DNA from: Nematostella vectensis
Taxonomy: Eukaryota; Cnidaria; Anthozoa; Actiniaria; Edwardsiidae
Direction of reading: 5' to 3'
Assembly (NCBI RefSeq): GCF_932526225.1
Contig: NC_064044.1
Location: forward strand, 3,043,001 to 3,107,000
DNA: 64,000 nucleotides
The translations under genes were made by a program, and so were the position numbers. Shown one piece after another: positions 1 to 12,000 of this stretch; position 1 is the stretch's first letter; each line of letters opens with the position of its first letter. Below the pieces are notes generated by a model. The model saw nothing but the letters and a program-made list of their open reading frames with translations. It was not told the origin of the DNA and did no database searches.

Positions 1-24
1 TCACACCCTGTTTCACAACAGCGC

Positions 25-1465
25 ATTCAGAAACAAACCATACAAGCATAGCCCGCTCAGTCAAACCATACAAGGCTAGTGCATAAAAAAACATACCATA
101 TAAGGCTAATGCATAAAAAACATACCATATAAGGCTAATGCATTGAGAATCAAACCATACAAGACTAGCGCATTCAGAATCAAATGATATAAGGGTAGCG
201 CATTCAGAATCAAATGATATAAGGGTAGCGCATTCAGAATAAAATGATATAAGGGTAGCGCATTCAGAATCAAATCATAAAAGGCTAGCGCATTGAGAAT
301 CAAATCATATAAGGCTAGCGCATTCAGAATCAAACTATATAAGGCCAGTGTTTTCAGAATCAAATCATATATGGCTAGCGGATTCAGAATCAAATCATAT
401 AAGGCTAGCGCATTGAGAATCAAACCATGTAAGGCTAGCGCATTTAGAATCAAATAATGTAAGGCTAGCGCATTGAGAACCAAACCATTTAAGGCTAGCG
501 CATTTAGAATCAAATCATATAAGGCTAGCGCATTCAGAATCAAACCATATAAGGCTAGCGCATTCAGAATCAAACCATATAAGGCTAGCGCATTCAGAAT
601 CAAACCATATAAGGCTAGCGCATTCAGAATCAAACCATATAAGGCTAGCGCATTCAGAATCAAACCATATGAGGCTAGCGCATTCAGAATCAAATCATAT
701 AAGGCTAGCGCATTCAGAATCAAATCATATAAGGCTAGCGCATTCAGAATCAAACCATATAAGGCTAGCGCATTTAGAATCAAATCATATAAGGCTAGCG
801 CATTCAGAATCAAACCATATAAGGCTAGCGCATTCAGAATCAAACCATATAAGGCTAGCGCATTCAGAATCAAACCATATAAGGCTAGCGCATTCAGAAT
901 CAAACCATATAAGGCTAGCGCATTCAGAATCAAACCATATAAGGCTAGCGCATTCAGAATCAAATCATATAAGGCTAGCGCATTCAGAATCAAATCATAT
1001 AAGGCTAGCGCATTCAGAATCAAACCATATAAGGCTAGCGCATTCAGAATCAAACCATATAAGGCTAGCGCATTCAGAATCAAACCATTTAAGGCTATAG
1101 CATTCAGAATCAAATCATATAAGGCTAGCGCATTCAGAATCAATTCATATAAGGCTAGCGCATTCAGAATCAAATCATATAAGGCTAGCGCATTCAGAAT
1201 CAAACCATATAAGGCTAGCGCATTCAGAATCAAACCATTTAAGGCTAGCGCATTCAGAATCAAACTATATAAGGCCAGTGTTTTCAGAATCAAACCATAT
1301 AAGACACGCGCATTCAGAATCAAATCATACAAGGGTAGCGCATTCAGAATCAAATCATATGAGGCTATAGCATAAAGAATCAATCAAGATGTGCATGAAA
1401 ACATATAAGGCTAGCGCATTGAGAATCAAACCGTAAAAGAGTAGTGCATTCAGAATCAAAACTTA
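25..1465. repeat. 30-bp minisatellite array (about 48 units)
   Basis: Units of 30 bp built around aaggctagcgcattcagaat repeat head to tail. The units from about 540 to 1,260 are nearly identical; both ends are more diverged (cataaaaaaacat variants at the left, indels after 1,380). Because 30 is a multiple of three, long open frames appear on both strands as decapeptide repeats. They start and stop inside the array and look like by-products of the period, not genes. Confidence 0.97.
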
Positions 1466-2029
1466 TTAGAGCTGGGTTAAAATTGATTTAATTAAAGGGG
1501 CGGTTACAAGTGGTGTAACAGCGACTTACATGTGTCTTCATAAAGCTGCTTATCGTATCTGGTGTTGACAAGCTAGGCTTATGATCCCTTCCAGACCGCG
1601 CACTCCCTGTACCGCACGAGGAAGACTGGTACTCATCTGCCCATTTAAACAGCTGAAGGACAACCAACCAGCGTTAGTATACTGTAAGCTTGTCTCCCAT
1701 GCATTTCCTGATGCCTTGAGATGGAACGATGGTCAATTTCTACTATGATAGTAAAACTTAACGTTGGATAGGAGCAGGTCTAGCCACCCGCAGGAACTTA
1801 AAGCAACCCATCAATGCACCGGCAGTCTAGAGCAAAGTGGCAAAAATATTCACACTGCTTCTGCTTAGCGGTTAAGGTACCGTATCAAGGCTGGCGCTGT
1901 TTGTATACCACATTGGGACGTACTGCAAAGTAGTTTACCAAAGATATCCTATGACTTGTGGTCAGTATAGCAAGGTGGTGCCAGCAATGTTGGCGTTGTG
2001 CGAGAAGTGAGAACGTCAGTCGTCTGGTG
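1466..2029. other. unique spacer between two minisatellites
   Basis: Non-repetitive sequence of mixed composition. I see no convincing exon, splice-site pair or inverted termini here. It probably belongs to an intron of the minus-strand ZGRF1-type gene, or lies beyond that gene. Confidence 0.5.
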
Positions 2030-3512
2030 ACATTTCTAGACAGGCCTACTAGGGTTCATTTCTCGGACAGGCCTACTAGGGTTCATTTCTCGGACAGGCC
2101 TACTAGGATGCATTTCTCGAACAGGCCTACTATGGTGCATTTCTCGGACAGGCCTACTAGGATGCATTTATCGGACAGGCCTACTAGGGTTCATTTCTCG
2201 GACAGGCCTACTAGTATGCTATACTCGGACAGGCCTACTATGGTGCATTTCTCGGACAGGCCTACTAGGATGCATTTCTCGAGCAGGCCTACTAGGATGC
2301 ATTTCTCGGACAGGTTTACTAGGATGCATTTCTCGAGCAGGCCTACTAGGATGCATTTCTCGGACAGGTTTACTAGGATGCATTTCTCGGACAGGCCTAC
2401 TAGGATGCATTTCTCGGACGGGCCTACTAGGATGCATTTCTCGGACAGGCCTACTAGGATGCATTTATCGGACAGGCCTACTAGGGTTCATTTCTCGGAC
2501 AGGCCTACTAGTATGCTATACTCGGACAGGCCTACTATGGTGCATTTCTCGGACAGGCCTACTAGGATGCATTTCTCGAGCAGGCCTACTAGGATGCATT
2601 TCTCGGACAGGTTTACTAGGATGCATTTCTCGGACAGGCCTACTAGGATGCATTTCTCGGACAGGCCTACTAGGATGCATTTCTCGGACAGGCCTACTAG
2701 GATGCATTTCTCGAGCAGGCCTACTAGGATGCATTTCTCGGACAGGCCTACTAGGATGCATTTCTCGGACAGGCCTACTAGGATGCATTTCTCAGACAGG
2801 CCTACTAGGGTGCATTTCTCAGACAGGCCTACTAGGGTGCATTTCTCGGACAGGACAACTAGGATGCATTTCTCGGACAGGCCTACTAGGGTGCATTTCT
2901 CGGACAGGTTTACTAGGATGCATTTCTCGGACAGGCCTACTATGGTGCATTTCTCGGACAGGCCTACTAGGATGCATTATTTGGACAGGCCTACTAGGAT
3001 GCATTTCTCAGACAGGCCTACAAGGATGCATTTCTCGGACAGGTTTACTAGGATGCATTTCTCGGACAGGCCTACTAGGATGCATTTCTCGGACAGACCT
3101 ACTAGGGTGCATTTCTCGGACAGGCCTCCTAGGATGCATTTCTCAGACAGGCCTACTAGGATGCATTTCTCGGACAGGCCTACTAGGATGCATTTCTCGG
3201 ACAGGTTTACTAGGATGCATTTCTCGGACAGGCCTACTAGGATGCATTTCTCAGACAGGCCTACTAGGATGCATTTCTCGGACAGGCCTACTAGGATGCA
3301 TTTCTCGGACAGGTTTACTAGGATGCATTTCTCGGACAGGCCTACTAGGATGCATTTCTCGGACAGGTTTACTAGGATGCATTTCTCGGACAGGCCTACT
3401 AGGATGCATTTCTCAGACAGGCCTACTAGGATGCATTTCTCGGACAGGCCTACTAGGATGCATTTCTCGGACAGGTTTACTAGGATGCATTTCTCGGACA
3501 GGCCTACTAGGG
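2030..3512. repeat. 27-bp minisatellite array (about 55 units)
   Basis: The unit is 27 bp and contains caggcctactaggatgcatt followed by tctcgga. Recurrent variants are tttact for cctact, gtgcat or gttcat for atgcat, and ctcgag or ctcaga for ctcgga. Variants come in blocks, for example the group around 2,160-2,340 recurs at 2,460-2,630, showing local higher-order duplication. The period keeps frames open on both strands, giving a 528-codon plus-strand frame of a nine-residue repeat; I do not treat it as a gene. Confidence 0.97.
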
Positions 3513-3544
3513 AACCTTTATCGAACAATCCTTACTCAAGCTAA

Positions 3545-4205
3545 GCTTAGTTGACTCCCTATATTGCGCCAAATGCACACGTCTATCTATACACTGTACC
3601 TTACACTGTTGTGCTCCTGGAGCCGGGCAGCAATAAAACAAGCGTCCCTAGGAATGACATACAAGTCAAAAATCTTCCAGAAGCATTCATGAAGTTGTAC
3701 AACGACAAAACATTTTAATTGTTGTTTTCATTTCAAAAACAGAGTACACTAGGCTATCGTAGCAAGTAACGGGATCTCGAATGATATTCTGCAGAATTTT
3801 TGTTATAATTATATTGTTTTCGAAATGGATTACCATTACATCAAAAGGGCAGACAGATCAATATTTATTCTGAAAGATGCAGAAAAAGTTACCTTATTCG
3901 GGCCTTCCTTTTTCACGGCACGTAGATTACCAACTCCTTTGGGTAAAAAGTAAACAAGACACTAAAGAGACTCTCTATTATGGGGCTATGCTGGACAGTA
4001 AATTATTTTTCTTGGGCACATAGATTACCAACTCCTGTGCATAAAAAGTAAACAAGACACTATGGGGCAATGTTGGAAAGTACATTCTTTTTTTTTTTTT
4101 TTGGGGGGGGGGGGTAAGTTCCATAACGCCAAAAGGTTAAAGATACTTTGTTCGTAACTTAAATGAGCTACTATGTGGACGGCTAAGGTGAATGTACAAT
4201 CCATC
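3545..4205. other. unique spacer with T/G homopolymer run
   Basis: AT-rich sequence with a local duplication: 'tagattaccaactcct' followed by 'aaaaagtaaacaagacact' occurs near 3,924 and again near 4,021. A run of T followed directly by a run of G lies at about 4,087-4,114. No exon recognised. Confidence 0.5.
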
Positions 4206-4686
4206 ATGTCACAGTGTGACGCGCGCTACCCCGGCCACCTTGACAGTTTTACCGTACGACGCACGATACCGTGGGCACCTTGACAGTTTTACCGTACGAC
4301 GCACACTACCGTGGCCACCTTGACAGTTTTACCGTACGATACACGCTACCCTGGCCACCTTGACAGTTTTACCGTACGACGCACGCTATCGTGGCCACCT
4401 TGACAGTTTTACCTTACGACGCACGCTACCGTGGCCACCTTGACAGTTTTACCGTACGACGCACGCTACCGTGGCCACCTTACAGTTTTACCTTACGACG
4501 CACGCTACCGTGGCCACCTTGACAGTTTTACCTTACGACGTACGCTACCGTGGCCACCTTGACAGTTTTACCGTACGACGCACGCTACCGTGGCCACCTT
4601 ACAGTTTTACCGTACGACGCACGCTACCGTGGCCACCTTGACAGTTTTACCTTACGACGTACGCTACCGTGGCCACCTTGACAGTA
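4206..4686. repeat. 40-bp minisatellite array (about 12 units)
   Basis: The 40-bp unit contains gcacgctaccgtggccacct followed by tgacagttttaccgtacgac. Two units lack one G (cttacag for cttgacag) and are 39 bp. The unit is unrelated in sequence to the 30- and 27-bp arrays to the left. Confidence 0.95.
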
Positions 4687-5639
4687 AGGGAACCAATGAC
4701 GGTGTGAGAAACGTACTGGGTAAACGCCTGCACTGCAGGCAAAACGAGAGCATGACGAAATTCTTCTAGTTATAAAGTTCTTGCCAATCAATACGGCGGT
4801 TCTCGCTGGCTTATTGGCCAAATTTTCTTAAAACTTTATATAAGTGGCCACGGAAGCGCGCGTCGCGGTCGTGGGGTGAATCCCTGCTAGCTGGAAGTGA
4901 TCTTTGTCACAGATTAAGTGTAGTGCAACACACGTCCGAGTGTTAGCGTCTACTTACAGTGTATATAATAGGGAAGATGAAAAAGAAGAAAAAAAAACAC
5001 CAAATTACCGTGTGGGCAGCTTGGTCCTTTCCGGCCCGATGAGCTCCCTAAATATTTAACAACTATATTAGTAGCTAATAGGCTTACAGTATATACATGA
5101 ACTCTATAATATAATTTGCAATCTCTTTTAAGTGGTGCACTGTGCCTATTACGTGAAAGTCTCAGTCTATTTAGTAATTTGTTCGATTCTCGTGTAAAAC
5201 GTGACAGTCCCATGCGTGATGCGTTGCGTTACCTAATCGCGCGTGACAGTTCCATGCGTGATGCGTTGCGTTACCTGTATCGTGCGAGGAGTACCCGGAC
5301 ACATCCACCTTCCTGAGTGCTGAGTGGTAGCTCTTTGAAAGCTCGAACAAAATTATGTTTAAATGTTCTAGAATAAGAGAACCGGTTTAGTTTTCTATAC
5401 AGCTGCCTCGAAATCTGTCAAGCAAAGATCTCGATTTTCCTGAAGTTAACGTCACATAGAGATTGATCGATATTAGTAAAAATTACACAGTTCACCTCTG
5501 AGTGCCGTCTTCATGACTTGTCGGTAACGTGGGGCGCTTTCAAATGCCACAGGGATAGTTACGTAACGGCTGGGCGTGGTAGTAGACTCACACTCCTTAG
5601 CTGTAGGGAATGATAGCTCGCCCGTCATAGAGAGCTGGG
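4687..5639. other. spacer with a small direct duplication
   Basis: A segment of about 41 bp containing ccatgcgtgatgcgttgcgt occurs twice, near 5,209 and 5,250, with minor differences. Otherwise nothing recognisable. Minus-strand frames here show no GRF zinc finger or helicase motif, so the missing ZGRF1 exons are not here. Confidence 0.5.
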
Positions 5640-5872
5640 AACACATAATTGTCATTATCGTCATCATTATTATCACCATCACCGTCAATATAACGACCAC
5701 CATCACTATCACCATCTTCATCAGTCGTCTTCAAATTACCATCACCGTCATCATCGTCATCACCATCACCATCACCATCGCCGTCATCATTACAATCACC
5801 ATCACCATCACCATCGCCGTCACCATCGCCGTCATCATTACAATCACCATCACCATCGCCGTCAAATTACCA
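5640..5872. repeat. ATC/GTC trinucleotide-type microsatellite
   Basis: Imperfect runs of atcacc, atcgcc, gtcatc and caatcacc. It lies just past the last recognisable ZGRF1 coding exon (downstream on the minus strand). A similar acidic-coding stretch around cgtcatccccagacgtctc is duplicated at about 5,904 and 6,022. Open frames through it are low-complexity artefacts. Confidence 0.9.
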
Positions 5873-6089
5873 TAATTGTAAAAATCATCATTTTCTTCAG
5901 TATCGTCATCCCCAGACGTCTCATTATCGTCATCGTAGTCATCGTCATTATCATTTTCACCGTCTTTAAACATCGCCATTTAATTACCGTAATTGTAAAA
6001 AAATCATTCTCGTCAGAATCGTCATCCCCAGACGTCTCGTCATCATATATTGTTATTACCATTATCCTCGCCACGAAGTATTTACACAC

Positions 6090-9000
6090 CTCACATTCGG
6101 AGTTATTAGGCGAGCACATCGAGGTCTGTGTATTCGACGAGTGATCCTGTACAGGAGGCACAAATCGCTTGTTCCCCTTACTGAGACCCATGCGTCGAAA
6201 TGGCGCATGCGCACGACGTGCTCGAGAGGTCATTCTAGTGGCGCATTCAGAAGCATCCCCCTCTAGGGATAGTCCAGATGAAGCAGTGCTTGTTATGTTC
6301 GCCTTGTAACATTCCTGTAGCATGTTGCCTGGTGCAAAGTCCAGGCTTGTTCCTTCAGGGCAATCATCAACTTCCCCTGAATTAGAAACAATTAAATAAC
6401 TTACTCGACTTAATTCGAAATATAGACTTTTGACTGATTGTATATCAAGTAGCTACCTCTTTGTTTGCTGTCATTGTTTACGTTAGGAGAAAGCCATGTT
6501 TGCTCAGCTTCGTCATCTTGGTGGAATCCTGATGCGCAGGCATCAAGCAGCATCCTCTCGTCTTCATGGAACATCTGTGTCACGCACAGATCACTGCTGA
6601 CCTCATTGACATTTTCTCTGCTAGCGATTTCAGGTGGTCCATCAGATCTTGAAGTAAAATGATAGCATCGCTCGGCATCTCTTCCTGAGGAGTTGACCTG
6701 GTTGGCAGTATCCCTGTTGGAGGATTCATAGTATAGTCCATCAGAGTTTGAAGCAATCTGATTGCATCGATCGACATATTTCCCTGAAGCACACAGCCCA
6801 GAGCGTTCTCTTCTGGAGTTCTTATAAAACTGTCCATCTGAGAAAGAACCACCCTGATAGCGTCGTTTGGCATGTGTTGAAGAGTCATCAATTGAGCGAG
6901 TGATACGATCTGTCATCTCAGCTCTAGTTTTCCGGCTAGAGGTTTCATGGAATCGTCCGTCAGAGTTGGGGCCAAAAAAGGGACGGTCAACATCCATTGT
7001 CGAATCAATGGTACCAGTAATGTGATTTTCCTTCTTGCAGGTCACATCATCTTCATCTGGGTCAAGTCCAGCATTTCTTCGTCCGTTATAACACACCTCG
7101 TGCTTGCTCGGCCATTGGTTGAGTGAATACTCTAAAATCACTTCCGGTTTGTGGTGTCTGCGTTGGTGATGACGCTCCTCTTGACTGTTACAACCAATAG
7201 ATTGATCCAGAAGCTCAGCAGAGGAGAATTGATCTTGGTCCATACTTTTGAGAGTTCCCGAAATCCCTACGTTGCCATCAAACTTCTTTAAAATGCTGTC
7301 ACCGGAATGCAATCCCGACCACTCATCCAATAAAAAACCTTCTCGTGATGGAACTACAGCTTCTAATTCTACCAGTCCAGATGACAAGGGCCTTTTATCA
7401 TCCGGGCAACTCAATACTGCCTGGCGCCGCGGAGCCTCGCGTGTGTTCGGCTGGGGAGCCTGGGGCACAGCCTGAGCCTGCAGACTTTCTGTCAGTACAG
7501 CGTTTGTGTCATCAAAGAGCATGCTCTCGTTTGTGGTGATGCGGTGTGGCTCAGAGGTCTGAATGTTATCGACCCATGCCAAATCGTCACTTGTATCTGT
7601 GAGAAAAGATGGTGATGATTGAACACTGTAATGTCTTTGTTCTCTTTTGTTCTGGCTTGACTATTACATTTTAACAACTACATTTTGTTGCATGGGATTT
7701 TAAAAACCACTCTAATTATGGTTATGATTATGCATTAATGGTGGTGGCAATATTGTGGTCATGTGCGTGTTTTAGGAAATGATATGATTACTTAACCAGT
7801 TTCTAAACGGATTTATCTAACTACTTATATCAACTCGTGTCACATCATTATTATTGATTTTTTCGAAAGTCATTTGTTTCGTCATCCAATATTTGACAGA
7901 TATGGGTCCACATCTACCAGGTATTTCGGGATCTTCGCTTCTTTAAAAAAAATTACAATGATCATGATCATGATTTTTTGTTGACTTACCAATTTGCGCG
8001 GTTTCCGTATCAAAAGACGCCAAATCAAATGAAGGGTACGACCGCTGAACAGTCTGACTGGACAATGAGCCTTTCCACAAGCTTTCTTTACCGACCTGAG
8101 ATATAATATAATACTAAGAAACACCACGTTAAGCTTGGCAACCATCGCCAGCCTATATTGGGTGGTTTTGCTGACAAACCTGTTACCGACAACTTGTTTG
8201 GACTTATCAACACTGTCCAATTTATATTAGAACCAAGTCTCACCCGCTGGATACTCGGGAAGATGGAAAAAAACACAAATTTGTATTAAACCTGGGTGGT
8301 TCTTTTTGCTTGACCATATTCTGTGCAGTGGTGGTATTAATCGGTCACCATTTGGACCGTAGTAAGTTGCCGCTTGAGCTTTTGACTGAAAACGAGTGTA
8401 ATAAAGGTACCAGTGTAATCTAAGCTGTTTTTCTTTCTAACATAACGCTAAAATACCACTACTGACCTTGGCTGCTCCTGGCGAAACCACATTAGTCTTA
8501 ACGATGGGTACGACTTTCTGCGGCGCAAATTCCTCGCGCAAAGGGTAGAACTCAGGAGACAACATGTGGTTAATGCTTGTCAGGGGATCTTCACAAATAT
8601 CAGGGACCATAAACATCTCGTCATTGCAGGGTCCTTCAAACGGTACCATAGGCGTTGTCCCTAAACGCTGTCGCCTTGGATCGACCCCCATGTCTCTGTG
8701 GTTTATTGTCATTTGTTGGTCTTGCGCAGAATTACGATGAACTGAAACGCAATGCTGGGCTTCTCGAGTTCGGAGGCGGGATTCAACGTTACTTGAAGTT
8801 AAGCTATCTTTGGTCTGTGCGTCAGAAAACCGGGAGGACTCACTTAGCGCGGCAAAATCAAACAAAGGATGTTTGGAGACACGGGGAGTGTGTGTTGTGT
8901 GTCTCGGTGTCTCGTGCGGCAGATGAAAAAGGTGATTTGACATGGGGTTTACTGCAGGGGCTAGGGCTTTTTGTTGTTTGTCCTGTAGGCATTCCATGTT

Positions 9001-12000
9001 TTTTGATCTCAGAAACGCATTGAACAACTTGGCAACGCGATTATTTATCTTAGGCTGTGTAAAGGATTTGGTGGGAATGGAATCCTGTGAGTAGTCCGGC
9101 TCTTTTTCATACAAAGTTAGACTACTTTCATTTGTCGCAATAGATTGCTCTTGCGTAAATAAACGTTCGGTGTCTTCGCTACTTTCAAATGTGTCTTCCT
9201 CGTTACTAAATCTGTTGTCTTGGTGGCCGGTCAGAAGCGACTGTAATCGCTTTGAGCAAGTAGGAGGCATTGCTCCAGACCATTCATTGTTACCTTTAAC
9301 TGCTGATTCTGTTTTTCGCATTTCACCACTGGACAGGATGGTATCCGTACCATCAACATATACGTCCTCCTCCTCCTCCTCCTGTTCTCTTACCTCAGTT
9401 TCTTCTGTAGGCGTCTGATCAAAGACCATCTTGTCACCAGCCCATTCCTTGAAACCTTTATGTTGTACATCGTCCTTAGCCTTTACACCACTGGACAGGA
9501 TAGAATTAGTGCCAACAACATAGGCCTCCTCATTCTGCTGTTCTTTCAGCATGGTTTCTTTTACAATTCTATTCCTTGTATTGCGGTCTCTTGATTTGTT
9601 TCCGTCTCTAAGCGTCTTATGAGACATCAGGACATCACTGTCAACTCCGATGCAGTCTCGGTTAGAATCTGCATCTATCTTGAAGTCTTGTTCTTTCACA
9701 TTGAAAGGTGAAATAGTAGCCTGCTTTTCATAACTTGTCTTATGTTCGCTTTTCATGGGGTTCTCATCAGAAATAAGCGTGTAACCTTCTTTCTCGATAC
9801 TTCCGTGGCTCGGACCACAGACAACATCCTCGCTTTCTTTGGAACTTGAAAAAGCCGACCACTGATTCTCTATACGCATGTCTGACTCGCCACTAGATTT
9901 TCTACTTTCCTTATTAATTACTTCAGCTACCTTACTACTAGGCGCTTTCCTGCCAGGCTCAAAACTAGCATGCTGTTCCCAGCTCGCCATTTCAAAATCC
10001 TCTAGTAAAAGGCTTTCATCCAAGGAAAACAATCTCTCCGGATGATCAAAAATGTCGTCTTGAATTAGACTTTTTTCATCATTGACCCTGCTAGAGCTAG
10101 GCAACATATCTGCATTCCCATCTACATTGACTTCCTTCACAATATCTCTACCCGAGTAACTCAAGATATCTGATTCCCCAGTGCTTATGTCCATATCATT
10201 GTTCGAGCTAGGCAACATATGTACATGTTCGTCGACATTGTCTCTAACCAGATCAAACCTGCTCGAGCAAGAAAAAGCATCTGTTTCTTCATCTAGATTA
10301 CTTCCATTCACAATGTGCCTTCTCGATCTAGGCAACATATCTGCTTTTGAAAAGAACGTTGTTGCACAAGGGGTACAGTTTACATGACCCTTCACAACTT
10401 CTTCATCATTGGGCAGTTCACCTGTTCCAGCATCTGTTTCCAGTGTCGTATTAGAATTAAAGGTTTTGCAATCATCCGGCGAGAATACACAAGAGTCTGG
10501 GGTCAAAACCAGTGTTGTATCCATGTTATCAGGGTTCACAAGTACGCCTGGAGAGGAGATTGACTTATCAATAGCGGGAAAAGGGTTATTGGAAAGACCT
10601 GATGAAAACCTGTCCAACCTGTTCAGCCTGTATGGACTAACATCAGAAAGTTTTACTCCAGACTCGTCACGCCTGTCTGACCAGTTGCCAAATTTGTCTG
10701 ACTGGTTTTCATTTATATCTTTGGTGGTTTTACATAGGTTCAACAATTTGCGTGGATTGCTGCAAAAATTAACAGATGTTTCAGAGTTGCTGACCAAACT
10801 AACGGGTGAATCACCAGGCACCCTTGTCGTTTGGAAACTGTTTGCTTGCATTTTGTCTCTCCCATACACCATTTCAGACGCTTGTCCTCGAGAAGTAGTG
10901 GAAGTTTGTTCATTTCTTTTTCCAAATAATGCCATGATCTGCAAAGCATCTCTTTTCTTATTGCTGGCAGAATCAGCGCCATATGACCCACTATCAGTTT
11001 CAGCACTTTGCATGTTTACTGATTGCACTACAGGGGTTTTCTCATGCGGGTTATTTCTGCCTCTTGCTTGTAGCAGCCGATTAGCAGTAGTAAGGTCGTT
11101 CCCCGGCTCATCAATATTAGGAACATTTCTAGGAACAAACGGTGAGTTTTCTGGGATTGGGAAGCTCTCAGATGAGGTTATCCCTGTATTTCCCGGTAAG
11201 CCCAAGGTTAGATGGCTTGGGAATGAAGTTCCTCGGCGCGACCTGCACATATTCTTATCTTGGGCTGTGCTGCCATGGTTACTTGAAGGAGTAAGGACTA
11301 AATCTTCGTTTTCAGTAACTCTCAGCTGAAAAAGGATACAGTCAAAAAATAAAAATTTACCTCACTCAAGCCATGATACATAGACATCTATACATTTCTG
11401 TACAAAATGGGCAACAATTATCTTGATAAATAAATAGTTGAATTAATGAATTCGATTAAGAGAATGCAGATACAAGTCATATGCCCTATAACTCATGTCT
11501 GACCACAGAACATAGCTGACATTGTTTTTTTGTGGAGGGAGGAAACCGGGAAATCCAATAAAAAAACATTTTGCAAGAAACAGCTAATTGAACTTTTGCC
11601 AAAACCAAGAATACAAACCCAGGAACTTTTAATGCCTTGCCAATGTTCTTAAGGTAGGCATTATACAAAAGGTAAAAATAAAAACACAGAAATATTGTAA
11701 GCATGTGACCACCTCTGTAAAGTGTAATTTTGTATGGTTCTCAGTCACCTATTGAGTTAACCTTAGCATATCTTTAGTTAACAACACATCTGTCCCACCT
11801 TTTTGCTTGGTGGTTGTGGAGGAATACAGGGAAACTCTTCCTCAAATCTCTCTACAAATCTTGGAGCCTGAAAACCCTGTTTAAGGTAATGACACAATAA
11901 TAATTATTATCTGTTATAAATTACACATTTAGCAGAAATCTTTGTTCCATTTAGCCCATTTACAGCTAAAACATCAGCAACAAAAAACACTTCAGTACCA

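Noticed and set aside
106-1383. 425-codon minus-strand and 300-codon plus-strand frames of decapeptide repeats
   Set aside because: They arise from a 30-bp period divisible by three; several frames on both strands are open at once, with no flanking splice sites or non-repeat domain.
1958-3544. 528-codon plus-strand frame of a nine-residue repeat
   Set aside because: Same artefact from a 27-bp period; minus-strand frames are equally open and substitutions show no coding bias I can see.
4624-5213. Missing ZGRF1 GRF-finger or helicase exon
   Set aside because: The minus-strand frames here show neither the Cys/His/Gly-Arg pattern of a GRF finger nor a Walker motif.
5576-5979. Frames of Ile/Thr or Met/Asp repeats
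   Set aside because: They are translations of the ATC microsatellite in arbitrary frames.
10409-11329. 306-codon plus-strand frame opposite ZGRF1 exon 7
   Set aside because: Antisense shadow: the minus strand has the long spliced frame in continuity with the DUF2439 exons.
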